A DNA stretch of 64,000 nucleotides from Gammaproteobacteria bacterium (GCA_018401885.1 JAGYKB010000001.1:310001-374000); one strand, 5' to 3'. Shown: positions 21,423 to 31,720, counted from the stretch's first letter. Numbers and translations: made by a program. Notes: generated by a model from the letters alone, not told the origin.

Positions 21423-22442
21423 ATGGATTTCCGCGGCAGCCATATCACCAGCGTCACTCAGTTCGACAGAGCAGCGATTGAGCGTGTCTTCGATGTTGCT
21501 GACAGCATGCAGCCATTCGCTAGGCGCGAACGCCGCACTAACGCATTAGACGGCGCAATTCTCGGCAATATGTTTTTTGAGCCAAGCACGCGTACACGCT
21601 TTAGCTTCGGCTGCGCCTTTAATCTGCTCGGTGGCTATGTCCGAGAAACATCCGATATCAAGACCTCATCGATTTCCAAGGGCGAGTCGCTCTACGACAC
21701 TGCCCGCGTCGTCAGTGGCTACAGTGACATAATCGTGATGCGCCACCCTCAGGCTGGATCAGTTGAGGAGTTTTCACGCGCAAGCCGTGTCCCCGTGATT
21801 AATGGCGGAGACGGGGCCAACGAACATCCCTCGCAGGCATTACTCGATCTCTATACGATAAAGAAAGAGCTTAATGCGAACGGGCGAAAGATTGATGGAA
21901 TGCGTATCGCGATGGTTGGAGACTTAAAGCACGGGCGCACTGTCCATTCGCTTTCGCAACTTCTGCTCTTGTTCAACAACATAACCTTCACGCTTATTTC
22001 ACCGTCGGAACTCAGGATGCCCGAGGGCATTGTGACCGAACTCCGCGCGGCGGGACATAGCGTGGTCGAAACCGACGACATGGAAAAAGGGCTCAACGAT
22101 AACGACACCGTGTATCTTACACGTATCCAAGAAGAACGCTTCAGCAGCAGGCTCGAAGCCAATATTTATCGAGGCCGCTTTAAACTCAACCAAGAGATCT
22201 ACACGCGGAATTGCGCGCCTAACACGGTCATCATGCACCCGCTCCCACGGGATTCCCGCGAGGATGCCAACGAGCTTGATAACGATTTAAATCAGCACCC
22301 CAACCTCGCTATTTTCAGGCAAACAGACAACGGGGTAGTTGTTAGGATGGCGCTTTTCGCACTAATCCTCGATGTCGTAGAGCTCGTTGAAAGCAAATCG
22401 AGTGAGGTGAAGTGGTACACGGCGAGTCGTTTCGACAACTAG
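21423..22442 (+). CDS. pyrB: Aspartate carbamoyltransferase catalytic subunit
   Basis: FFEPSTRTRFSFGCAFNLLGG, RHPQAGSVEEFSR, EHPSQALLDLYTI. Confidence 0.94.
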   Translation: MDFRGSHITSVTQFDRAAIERVFDVADSMQPFARRERRTNALDGAILGNMFFEPSTRTRFSFGCAFNLLGGYVRETSDIKTSSISKGESLYDTARVVSGYSDIIVMRHPQAGSVEEFSRASRVPVINGGDGANEHPSQALLDLYTIKKELNANGRKIDGMRIAMVGDLKHGRTVHSLSQLLLLFNNITFTLISPSELRMPEGIVTELRAAGHSVVETDDMEKGLNDNDTVYLTRIQEERFSSRLEANIYRGRFKLNQEIYTRNCAPNTVIMHPLPRDSREDANELDNDLNQHPNLAIFRQTDNGVVVRMALFALILDVVELVESKSSEVKWYTASRFDN

Positions 22443-22463
22443 CACCATCGAACGGAGAATACT

Positions 22464-23912
22464 ATGCTCTCAACTCAAGATTATTTGGCGCTGGACGCCG
22501 TCGCGCTCGGTGACGGTATTTCCCGCGGTGAGTTTAGCGCATTCGAGGTGACTCAATGCGCGATCGATCGCGCCAGAGAGGTCAACCCCAGACTCAATGC
22601 GATCGTGTATGAAAACTATGAGGCCGCCCTTAAGTTCGCAGCCTCGCCCAATAAAAACAGCTCCTCTCTTCTCGCTGGGGTTCCTTTTCTAATTAAAGAT
22701 CTGAGTCCCGTCGCCGGTCTCCCTGCAACCTTCGGCAGCGCGCTCTTTAAAGGATTCATCGCAAAAAGCAACGCTAAGATTGTCAAGCGCTATGTTGACT
22801 CTGGACTCACCATACTCGGCAAAACCAATACGCCAGAATGGGGGCTCACACTGACGACAGAGCCCGTGCTGACTGGCGCCTGTCGCAATCCTTGGCATCT
22901 TGAGCACTCCACCGGCGGCTCTTCAGGCGGCGCGGCGGCTGCTGTCGCGGCCGGCATCGTTCCCGCAGCACATGCGAGCGACGGCGGCGGTTCAATCCGC
23001 ATACCTGCCGCAAACTGCGGGCTTTTTGGCCTTAAACCTAGTCGCGGACTCACGACCATCGAAGGCACGCTCGCTGAATGCTGGAGCGGACTCAGCGTCG
23101 GTCATGTGGTGAGCCAAACGGTTCGCGATAGTGCAGCCTTTCTCGACCTAATTTCGTTGCGGGGCAATGGTCTGTTCGCAAACCCTTTGCTTGTAAGTGA
23201 ATCGAAGAATGGCTTCGATGGCTTTTTTGAGGGGCTCCGCCAAGCGGCTCCCGCGCGGCTGCGCATTGCGCTCATAACTACCCATCCCACTGGCGAGGAA
23301 ATCGACCCCGAGGTACTTGCCGGCGTGCGCGCTGCGGGCCAGCTACTCGAGAACCTCGGGCACAGTGTAGAGGAACAAGCACATCCTGCAGACCACGCGC
23401 TGGCGGGCGCTGCAATGTCTAAAATCATTGGCACTCATGTCCTGCAAAGTATCAAACCGCGTCTCGATTCTCTCGGCCTAAGCTTGGACGAAGCTCCCGT
23501 GGAGCTATCCACGAAGGTGATGGCAAAAGGCGGGGCTAAAGTTAGCGCATCGGACTATGTAACAGCGCGAGACCATCTCAGAAAGCTGGAACTCGATATG
23601 CACTCGTTTCATAAATCGGTGGATATTATTGTCTCGCCGGTGCTGAGCAAACCGCCTGCGCCGCTTGGATGGCTCGACATGAATAGCAATGACCTTAAAG
23701 ACTATGCAAGCAAATTCAGCCAGTACAGTGGCTTCACTGCGTTTTATAACGGCACGGGCGCGCCGAGCATGTCCGTACCGCTGCACCGCAGTATCACCGG
23801 ACTGCCTATTGGCATTCAGATGAGTGCAGACTGGGGTCAAGACGCCCTGCTTTTGCGGCTCGCCGCTCAACTAGAAGACGCTTTGCCCTGGACACGCCGA
23901 GCGCCTCTCTAG
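22464..23912 (+). CDS. Amidase (amidase signature family)
   Basis: GVPFLIKDL, HSTGGSSGGAAAAVAAG, DGGGSIRIPA amidase signature. Confidence 0.93.
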   Translation: MLSTQDYLALDAVALGDGISRGEFSAFEVTQCAIDRAREVNPRLNAIVYENYEAALKFAASPNKNSSSLLAGVPFLIKDLSPVAGLPATFGSALFKGFIAKSNAKIVKRYVDSGLTILGKTNTPEWGLTLTTEPVLTGACRNPWHLEHSTGGSSGGAAAAVAAGIVPAAHASDGGGSIRIPAANCGLFGLKPSRGLTTIEGTLAECWSGLSVGHVVSQTVRDSAAFLDLISLRGNGLFANPLLVSESKNGFDGFFEGLRQAAPARLRIALITTHPTGEEIDPEVLAGVRAAGQLLENLGHSVEEQAHPADHALAGAAMSKIIGTHVLQSIKPRLDSLGLSLDEAPVELSTKVMAKGGAKVSASDYVTARDHLRKLELDMHSFHKSVDIIVSPVLSKPPAPLGWLDMNSNDLKDYASKFSQYSGFTAFYNGTGAPSMSVPLHRSITGLPIGIQMSADWGQDALLLRLAAQLEDALPWTRRAPL

Positions 23913-24106
23913 GCGCAGCTAAAGCACAAGTTTGCGCGGAATTTGAGCAAGTCTAGATCTTTACCACGCTTGCTAAAGAAATAAAGCTCGTTTATTTTCT
24001 AAGGCAACATGTTTGCGGCAGAAGCAGTCACGGAACGCTACCAAGAAAATTGCCGCTATTATGACGCTGCTATGCAAGTTAACAAATTAGTCACCTTGGA
24101 GAGACC

Positions 24107-25198
24107 ATGCTAACCAATCTTCCTAACCCCTCGATGCTGTCTGGGCCGGCAAAGGTTATTGCGCCAATACGCGCGGCATCTGCGTCTTCGCTGTTGCCAA
24201 TACTGTTTGCCACTTCGTCACTGGTTGCGTTGGTGCCGACTGCCTATGCTCAATCTGGTCTGACCGAATGGGGTGTTCCCGACCTCCAAGGCAACTGGAA
24301 AAACGCGACGGTGATGCCGTTCGAGCGACCAGCCGAACTCGGCACCAAACGCGCCTACACAGAGGCCGAGGCGATCGAACTCGAACGGCAGGCACAACGC
24401 GCGGTCGAAGAGGACAATGTGCCGCTCGACCCAGATCGACCAGCACCCGCTGCGGAGGCCCTGCCACCGGTTGGCAACTACGATCTATTTTGGACTGATC
24501 GCGGCATGTTCTTGCCCACAATCGACGGCGAATTTCGAACGTCCGCAATCATTGACCCTGCCAATGGACGCATACCCGAGCGGGTGGCGGGCTTCAACGA
24601 AAGGATGGCTGCGCTGGCGGCTGGCAAGCCGGACCGAAATGACGGCCCAGAAGGACGCTCGCTTGGCGAACGGTGTCTTGTCGCTTTCGGCAACAGCTCG
24701 GGGCCAGTGATGAGCCCTGTGATGTATAACAGCCACATGCAAATCGTCCAGTCACCGGGGTATGTCACAATTGTGGTTGAGATGGTCCATGACGCGCGCA
24801 TTATCAAAATAAGCGACGACAGGTCGGCAGCCGCACCAGTGCTCGACAAGTGGATGGGAGACTCTATAGGACGCTGGGAAGGAGACACACTTATCGTCGA
24901 AACCAAACACTACAATCCATGGCATAGCTATCGGGGTGCACCCACCGACAATTTAACCGTGACTGAAACCTTTCGACGTGATGGCAACAACAAATTAATT
25001 TACGGATTTACCGTGGATGATCCTTCGGTTTACACCGCGCAGTGGTCAGGGGAATACCCGCTATCTCGGATTGAAGAGCCAATTTACGAGTACGCTTGCC
25101 ACGAAGGCAACTATGGAATTATAGGTATTCTCGCCGGCGCGCGACGCTTGGAATCGCTCGAGGATTCCGGAGTAGATCTGGCAATCGATCAAGAGTAG
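24107..25198 (+). CDS. Secreted protein of unknown function (LTEWGVPDLQGNW-type)
   Basis: Signal peptide ending near AYAQSG; LTEWGVPDLQGNWKNATVMPFERP. Confidence 0.7.
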   Translation: MLTNLPNPSMLSGPAKVIAPIRAASASSLLPILFATSSLVALVPTAYAQSGLTEWGVPDLQGNWKNATVMPFERPAELGTKRAYTEAEAIELERQAQRAVEEDNVPLDPDRPAPAAEALPPVGNYDLFWTDRGMFLPTIDGEFRTSAIIDPANGRIPERVAGFNERMAALAAGKPDRNDGPEGRSLGERCLVAFGNSSGPVMSPVMYNSHMQIVQSPGYVTIVVEMVHDARIIKISDDRSAAAPVLDKWMGDSIGRWEGDTLIVETKHYNPWHSYRGAPTDNLTVTETFRRDGNNKLIYGFTVDDPSVYTAQWSGEYPLSRIEEPIYEYACHEGNYGIIGILAGARRLESLEDSGVDLAIDQE

Positions 25199-25203
25199 TT
25201 AGG

Positions 25204-26235
25204 TTACTGCCGTCGCCCATGGCGCACGGCAGTAATTTCGGCCATGACTGCGATAGCAATTTCAGCAGGCGTTTTACTGCCAATCGAGAATCCTATAGGC
25301 GCATACAAAGCATCAATCTCTTCCTCGCTCAGACCAAGCTCCGGCAATCTCTCACGTCTAGCGGCAGACGTCCGCTCAGACCCCATAGCACCAACGTAAA
25401 ATGCATCGGTTTTAAGCGCTTCCATCAGAGCCATGTCGTCGACTCGAGGGTCGTGTGCAAGGGCTACGATACCGCTATAAGGATTACTAAATTTTGCGCG
25501 CACCAAATCATCGGGCAGACTTGCAGAAATCTCGACGCCGTTTACTGACCAATGGTCGAGATAGTTAGGGCGGGGGTCGCAGAGCGTTACCTCATACTCC
25601 AGCGCAATCGCCATCTCGGCGACATAGCGAGCAACATCACCTGCGCCCAGCAAAAGAAGGCGGTAGACCGGACTCAACCGGTGCACCATCACTCCATCGC
25701 CTACCACCACCGACTCGGGTTTCGAGTCATCCCAATCCACATCCAGCGTGTTTGATGCTGTGGCTGTGGCTGAGCCTGCGTCGACACTGTGCACACTCAG
25801 CGCACCTGTAGCTAAATCAACCCGGCGACTTACTCTCGAATGATTCTGCAAGGCCTGAACTAATTCGGCAAAAACAGCCCTATTTGCAGGCGACGGTTCA
25901 ATTGACTCGAGTAGCACATGAAGCTGACCTCCACAGGGCAGTTTCAGGCGCGCCTGCTCTGCCTCAGTCACCCCATACTCGATGACAAAGGGCCCACCTT
26001 CGGCGTTGTATCTCGCGCTAAGAGACCCGTCTTTAAGCTGCTCTAAAAAATCTTCCTCGATGCAACCACCAGACAGTGACCCCACAAGCTCGCCCTGCGA
26101 ATTACAAGCAAGCATTGCTCCGACAGGTCTAGGCGATGACCCCCATGTCTTCAGAATCGTGCAAAGCCAAACCTGCTGAGAGGCCGTTAACCAGTCGTTG
26201 ACGCTTTCGATGATGTGCTGCTGACTACTGCGCAT
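25204..26235 (-). CDS. XdhC family protein
   Basis: CTILKTWGSSPRPVGAMLACNSQGELVGSLSGGCIEEDF; Rossmann LLGAGDVARYVAEMA; PIGFSIGSKTPAEIAIAVMAEI. Confidence 0.9.
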   Translation of the reverse strand: MRSSQQHIIESVNDWLTASQQVWLCTILKTWGSSPRPVGAMLACNSQGELVGSLSGGCIEEDFLEQLKDGSLSARYNAEGGPFVIEYGVTEAEQARLKLPCGGQLHVLLESIEPSPANRAVFAELVQALQNHSRVSRRVDLATGALSVHSVDAGSATATASNTLDVDWDDSKPESVVVGDGVMVHRLSPVYRLLLLGAGDVARYVAEMAIALEYEVTLCDPRPNYLDHWSVNGVEISASLPDDLVRAKFSNPYSGIVALAHDPRVDDMALMEALKTDAFYVGAMGSERTSAARRERLPELGLSEEEIDALYAPIGFSIGSKTPAEIAIAVMAEITAVRHGRRQ

Positions 26236-26330
26236 GACGTGCCTTTCTCTGTGATCATTTTTTTTTGCATGGCAAATTGGGAGTGCTGGAACGTCGGTAG
26301 TAGAGGTGACTATTCTAGCGATAGCTGATT

Positions 26331-26921
26331 CTAGCAAAAACACGCGATAGAGGTATCGGTCAAACGTTTCCGACCGGCTTCTTTTTTCTCTTGGCCAATG
26401 GTTGGCCTACCCTTAATAAATCCGATTCTAGATTGTGGGCGCGAATGCATTCGCTCTAAAGACATGTACTGCTTAGTCTCAATCCCACCTCCAAAGCCTG
26501 TTAATTTTCCTCGCCGATGTGCTCGATGACAAGGAACGATAATCGGCAACGGATTTTCGCACCGTGCGCTCCGACGGCGCGAGCCACGCCGACCTCCCCA
26601 AAGCCGAGCTAGCTCTCCGTAACTCCATGTTTCGCCATAGGGTATTTCCTGCAGAGCTCGCCAAACTTCGTGTTGGAACTCTGTTCCCTGAGGATTCAGG
26701 CGCAAATCAAACGCTTTAAGTTCGCCGCCAAAGTAAGCATCGAGTTGCAGACGTGCCTCAGTAAACGCATAATCCTCGCGTCGCCACTCTGCTTTATGTC
26801 GGTGCTGCATTTTACCTGAAGGAAACCCAATCAAAGACAATGCTTCGCCATCGCCTGCGAGCAAGAGAGTGCCAATAACCGTCTCAATGTATGTGAACAA
26901 CTGTGGCGCGCTGGTTAACAT
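26331..26921 (-). CDS. Methylated-DNA-[protein]-cysteine S-methyltransferase (Ogt-like), with locally disturbed frame
   Basis: GETWSYGELAR, NPLPIIVPCHR, GKLTGFGGGIETKQY; the segments between motifs are out of register (see finding). Confidence 0.75.
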   Translation of the reverse strand: MLTSAPQLFTYIETVIGTLLLAGDGEALSLIGFPSGKMQHRHKAEWRREDYAFTEARLQLDAYFGGELKAFDLRLNPQGTEFQHEVWRALQEIPYGETWSYGELARLWGGRRGSRRRSARCENPLPIIVPCHRAHRRGKLTGFGGGIETKQYMSLERMHSRPQSRIGFIKGRPTIGQEKKEAGRKRLTDTSIACFC

Positions 26922-26998
26922 ATCATTCTCACAAAGTACTCGTTTGTTTCTGAATTAACCTTGTATTTGCTAGCCGCTGCCTGAATGGGTCACGTCGC

Positions 26999-28507
26999 TT
27001 AACCCGCATAGCCACGCCAAAGCAACAGAACGGCGTAGGCACGCCACGGCTGCCAAGGCCTAGCCTTTTCCCTCAATCCACTTGGCGTCAAGCTCTCACC
27101 TTTGTTCGCAGCAGCACGAAGCAGGATTAGATCAGAATGTGGGAATGCGTTAGGGTCACCAAGAGCACGCATGGCGACGTAGTTGGCAGTCCACTCACCG
27201 ATTCCTTTAATATCACAGAAGGCTCGGATGAAGGAGTCGAGTGCCACGTGTGGACCCATCTCAAGCTCACCGTTTTTCATTCGTCGCGCAACCTCGAGAA
27301 TCGCAGCAACGCGGGAATGAACGATGCCTAATCCGTCGAGATTTGCGCTCGCGATAACCTCAGGTTCTGGGAAGAAATAATCGATACCCTCGGATTCGCA
27401 GACATATTGCTCACCATGCCGAACAGCCAATCGCGAAACAAGCGTCGATGCTGCCTTCACCGTTACCTGCTGTCCTAGGATCGCGCGAAGCGCCACCTCA
27501 AATCCACTCCAACACCCTGGCACCCGTGTACCGGGAAATCGCGAGATGAGACCAGCAAGTCGCGAGTCAGCGGAAAGCGCAGTCTCAATTGCATCACTGT
27601 CGGCGCGCAAGTCCAAAATTGCGCGTACTCGCTCTACAACCTGCTGGAGAGCGCCTTTATTATCAATCCACACCCGCAAAGACACCGAATTATTTAGCTC
27701 GCTAAATTGCGCTATAAAATGCCCTTCAGCCTGCACAACTATCCCGTCGGTTAGTCTGAAACTTCGACCGTAACTCGACTGAGTGACGCGCTCCACCCCA
27801 GGAATTGCGCGATAGGCTAAAAATTCAAGCAGGCCTCGCCAGTCAAAGGGCGGCCTGTAGCTTAACGTCAGCTCAATCGCTCCTGATGCCTCCGCCTCCG
27901 CTCGTCGACTTTGCACCCCGTTCATCGCTCGGAGTTCGCGCGGCGTTCTCCCATAGGTCTTTCGCAAGACAGCGTTAAAACGTCTCACGCTACCAAATCC
28001 CGCAGCAAAGCAAATCGATGTAAACGGCAGATCTGTTTCATCTATTAACTTTTTCGCAAAATGCAGCCGCCTAGTTTGCGCGACCTCGCTGGGCGTAGCG
28101 CCTAGGTGCTCCCTAAAAAGCCTGGCAAGTTGTCTCTCACCAATTAAGAGTTTTGCTGCAAGCGCCTCAAGAGAGTTGTTGTCCAGAAATCCCCTATCTA
28201 TCATCTCGAGCGCTCGAGTGACTTTCCACGGCCCGCTACTCCATGCCGGCGTTCCGGGAGAGGACTCTGGACGACAGCGCAAACAGGGGCGGAAGCCCGC
28301 GGCAGAGGCAGCTGCGGCCGAGCGATACAATAAGATATTTTCTTTTTTAGGTAGTTTAACGGGACAGACCGGTCTGCAGTAAACACCTGTAGTAAGGACG
28401 CCGACGAAAAAGCGTCCGTCATAGCGAGGATCACGCGCTTGTCGCGCACTTTCGTATAGTGCTGGATCAAGAAGGCTAGTCGGCTCGATTGATTGAAGTG
28501 ATTTCAT
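26999..28507 (-). CDS. Ada-type Zn/AraC regulatory domain fused to AlkA DNA-3-methyladenine glycosylase II
   Basis: RYDGRFFVGVLTTGVYCRPVCPVK / CLRCRPE; AraC HTH; C-terminal HhH IKGIGEWTANYVAMRALGDPNAFPHSDL. Confidence 0.92.
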   Translation of the reverse strand: MKSLQSIEPTSLLDPALYESARQARDPRYDGRFFVGVLTTGVYCRPVCPVKLPKKENILLYRSAAAASAAGFRPCLRCRPESSPGTPAWSSGPWKVTRALEMIDRGFLDNNSLEALAAKLLIGERQLARLFREHLGATPSEVAQTRRLHFAKKLIDETDLPFTSICFAAGFGSVRRFNAVLRKTYGRTPRELRAMNGVQSRRAEAEASGAIELTLSYRPPFDWRGLLEFLAYRAIPGVERVTQSSYGRSFRLTDGIVVQAEGHFIAQFSELNNSVSLRVWIDNKGALQQVVERVRAILDLRADSDAIETALSADSRLAGLISRFPGTRVPGCWSGFEVALRAILGQQVTVKAASTLVSRLAVRHGEQYVCESEGIDYFFPEPEVIASANLDGLGIVHSRVAAILEVARRMKNGELEMGPHVALDSFIRAFCDIKGIGEWTANYVAMRALGDPNAFPHSDLILLRAAANKGESLTPSGLREKARPWQPWRAYAVLLLWRGYAG

Positions 28508-28838
28508 TCGTAACTCTCGCAATTCCGCCCGCCCATCTAGTCGTCGATAGGATAAGCGAAAGTACTGCATGACTCTGGCCGAAATCGGACATGGTTATAG
28601 AAAAAGCAACGAGGCGTTATAAGTGCGAGCCCTAATATACGCTCTCGACTATATCCCAGAGTCACACTAAGCCAAAGGGCATGCAGCGCTTGTTTCGCTA
28701 GTGTATATTAGCGATCAAATCGAGCACCGCTGCGTGACACCCCTGACCGCCTCCTCGCGGACACCCTGTCCGCCGCGCGCCAGAGATGCAAAAGCAATCA
28801 GCAAACCGAAGAGATCTAAGTAATTAAGGTAACCCCCC

Positions 28839-30518
28839 ATGACCGATAAAGACAGCCGCAAATATTCAAAACTCGTCGTCGACGGCGTCGAACAAGCCCC
28901 CAGCCGCGCGATGCTGCGTGCCGTGGGATTCGGTGACGATGACTTCAAGAAACCACAAATAGGAATTGCATCTACATGGAGCATGGTCACGCCGTGTAAT
29001 ATGCATATCAATAAACTCGCCGAGGACGTGAACAAAGCAACCGACGCAGCAGGCGGCAAGGGCATTATTTACAGTTGTCCAACTATCTCTGATGGCATCT
29101 CTATGGGAACAGAGGGCATGAAATACTCACTAGTCTCTCGTGAGGTGATCGCCGAAAGTGTTGAGACAGTTTCAGGATGTATGGGCCATGATGGCATCAT
29201 CACGATCGGGGGCTGTGACAAAAACATGCCAGGTCTTTTGATGGGTATGTCTCGTCTAAATCGACCATCGATATTCATCTACGGCGGCACCATTCAACCA
29301 GGGCCTAACCATACCAATGTTGTATCAGTTTTCGAGGCAGTCGGTGGCCACGCAGCGGGCAAAGTCTCCGACATCGAGCTGAAAAACATCGAAGAAACCG
29401 CAATACCTGGGCCTGGCTCCTGTGGAGGGATGTATACAGCTAACACAATGGCCTCTGCTATCGAGGCCATGGGCATGAGTTTACCGAACTCCTCAGCGCA
29501 AGATGCGATTTCACCAGAGAAAAAACAAGATTGCTTGGACGCAGGCGCCGCTATCATGCACTTGGTAAAAAATGACATCAAGCCTTCGGATATTATGACC
29601 AAGTCGGCGTTCGAAAACGCGATAAAAGTAGTCATAGCTCTAGGTGGGTCGACAAATGCAGTCCTCCATTTACTTGCGATGGCGTTTTCGATGGGCGTCA
29701 ATCTCGAACTCGATGATTTTACTCGCCTTGGCAAGAAAACACCGATGGTTGCCGACCTAAAGCCAAGTGGCAAGTACTTGATGTCTGAGCTAATCAAAAT
29801 CGGCGGCATCCAACCGTTAATGAAAACCATGCTAGATGCGGGCATGCTCGACGGAAGCTGCATGACTGTTACCGGTAAAACACTCGCGGAGAATCTTGAA
29901 AACGTAAAACCCTATCCCGAGGGACAAGACATCATTCGTCCGTTCGATAACCCGATCAAAAAGGACAGTCACCTTTGTGTACTACGTGGCAACCTTGCGC
30001 CGGGTGGCGCGGTCGCTAAAATCACAGGCAAAGAAGGCGTATCATTTACGGGTAACGCGCGAGTCTATAACTCTGAAGAAGAGTGCCTTGCAGGCGTTCT
30101 CGATGGCACGGTGGTAGCAGGCGACGTACTTGTTATTCGCTACGAAGGACCGCGAGGCGCGCCGGGAATGCGTGAAATGCTGAGTCCAACGTCGGCAATT
30201 ATGGGTAAAGGCTTGGGTCAAGAAATCGCCCTTATCACTGACGGGCGTTTCTCTGGCGGCAGCCACGGCTTTGTAGTCGGTCACGTGACGCCAGAGGCAA
30301 GCGAAGGCGGACCTATAGCTATAGTCGAGACCGGCGATAAGATATCGATAGACGCCGATGCTAACACTGTTGAGCTTCATCTCAGTGACGAGGAAATTGC
30401 GGCACGTCTGGCCGAATGGCAGAAGCCCGCGCCTCGCTATACCCGAGGTGTACTTGCCAAATATGCGGCCACAGTCGCCTCTGCTTCTGAAGGCGCGGTG
30501 ACTGACAAATATCTCTAG
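28839..30518 (+). CDS. ilvD: Dihydroxy-acid dehydratase
   Basis: GCDKNMPGLLMGM, GPGSCGGMYTANTMASAIEAMGMSLP, ITDGRFSGGSHGFVVGHVTPEA. Confidence 0.96.
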   Translation: MTDKDSRKYSKLVVDGVEQAPSRAMLRAVGFGDDDFKKPQIGIASTWSMVTPCNMHINKLAEDVNKATDAAGGKGIIYSCPTISDGISMGTEGMKYSLVSREVIAESVETVSGCMGHDGIITIGGCDKNMPGLLMGMSRLNRPSIFIYGGTIQPGPNHTNVVSVFEAVGGHAAGKVSDIELKNIEETAIPGPGSCGGMYTANTMASAIEAMGMSLPNSSAQDAISPEKKQDCLDAGAAIMHLVKNDIKPSDIMTKSAFENAIKVVIALGGSTNAVLHLLAMAFSMGVNLELDDFTRLGKKTPMVADLKPSGKYLMSELIKIGGIQPLMKTMLDAGMLDGSCMTVTGKTLAENLENVKPYPEGQDIIRPFDNPIKKDSHLCVLRGNLAPGGAVAKITGKEGVSFTGNARVYNSEEECLAGVLDGTVVAGDVLVIRYEGPRGAPGMREMLSPTSAIMGKGLGQEIALITDGRFSGGSHGFVVGHVTPEASEGGPIAIVETGDKISIDADANTVELHLSDEEIAARLAEWQKPAPRYTRGVLAKYAATVASASEGAVTDKYL

Positions 30519-30530
30519 AGGGGTATCACT

Positions 30531-31058
30531 GTGAACGCGTTATTTTTGGGCTTGGCAGAAACGATCGAAGGGGGCGCGCTGCAAGCAGGCGCCCTCTGGG
30601 CACTCAGTGACATCCCCGGTTTTCCACCGCTAATCCAAACCGTTCACATACTCGGTATCGCGGCTATTATGGGCAGCGTTGTCATGATCAACCTGCGCAT
30701 GCTTGGCCTCGCGCTTCCGAGTCAGAGCCTGCCTGAAATGAATAGGCGTCTAATGCCGTGGCTATGGTGGGCTCTCTTGGCTAACGTCGTCTCAGGAGGC
30801 TTTTTCCTCTTCGCGCGCCCCTTTCGCTATTTCGACAATCCGGTCTTCCTATGGAAACTTGCCTTTCTAGTTCCAGCGATTATCGTTAGCTATTTAGTCT
30901 ATGTCGTTAGCGTTCGTAGCGAAGATAGTTGGTCACGCACGGCCGCGAGGCGCGTAAGCTGCAAGATTGCAGCGTTGCTCTCACTAGGATTATGGATAAT
31001 GACTGCGATGGCAGGACGTTGGATCGCTTATGCAGAGTACCTTTACTATCCGGCATAG
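30531..31058 (+). CDS. Membrane protein, DUF6644-like
   Basis: Multi-TM; PPLIQTVHILGIAAIMGSVVMINLRMLGLA. Confidence 0.6.
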   Translation: MNALFLGLAETIEGGALQAGALWALSDIPGFPPLIQTVHILGIAAIMGSVVMINLRMLGLALPSQSLPEMNRRLMPWLWWALLANVVSGGFFLFARPFRYFDNPVFLWKLAFLVPAIIVSYLVYVVSVRSEDSWSRTAARRVSCKIAALLSLGLWIMTAMAGRWIAYAEYLYYPA

Positions 31059-31138
31059 AATAGGCATCCGCGCTAATTAGAAGCGAAGAGCGGGCCGCCA
31101 TCGCGGTTACTGGCTATCCCTGATAACCAAGCATTGAG

Positions 31139-31648
31139 ATGAACACTATGTTAGAGGAAGTTTTAAACGCCCCTTTTTGGATAGACATTGAGAACTGGCC
31201 ACTCTCGTGGGAAATCGGTGGTACCTCATGGTTTCCCTTTCTCGAATCGATTCATGTTATCGCCGCGGCACTGCTTGTCGGAGCGATAGCGACTATAGAC
31301 CTGCGCTTACTTGGTTTTGCCGCCGTACGCTACCCGATTTCGACACTCAATCGGGAGATCCTACCTTGGGTATGGGGCGCATTCGTTATTGCGGCGGCAA
31401 CTGGGTTCGGCATGTTTATCACCCGAGCGGCTTCTCATGTTATAAACCCTGCGTTCCAATGGAAATTCTTTCTGCTCGCGCTCGCGGGAGCAAATATGAT
31501 ACACCTGCATAAAGGACTTGCACGGCAACTACAGGCGAGTAACGAACGCAGCGATCCGGGGTTAAGGCTTCGAATATCGGGACTTACCTCGCTGCTTCTT
31601 TGGAGCGGAGTCATGCTCGCAGGTCGCTGGATCGGCCATATAGTTTAG
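31139..31648 (+). CDS. Membrane protein, DUF6644-like paralog
   Basis: FLESIHVIAAALLVGAIATIDLRLLGFA; C-terminal MLAGRWIGH parallels MAGRWIAYAE of the preceding ORF. Confidence 0.6.
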   Translation: MNTMLEEVLNAPFWIDIENWPLSWEIGGTSWFPFLESIHVIAAALLVGAIATIDLRLLGFAAVRYPISTLNREILPWVWGAFVIAAATGFGMFITRAASHVINPAFQWKFFLLALAGANMIHLHKGLARQLQASNERSDPGLRLRISGLTSLLLWSGVMLAGRWIGHIV

Positions 31649-31720
31649 AGAGTATAGCGACGGCTTCCGTACACAGTCGCTGCTGAAAACCACTATCCTT
31701 AAGAGAGAAAGGAAACAGGG

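Noticed and set aside
24156-24906. Several antisense ORFs overlapping 24107-25198
   Set aside because: Sense ORF has a signal peptide and coherent protein sequence; antisense frames are GC-skew artefacts.
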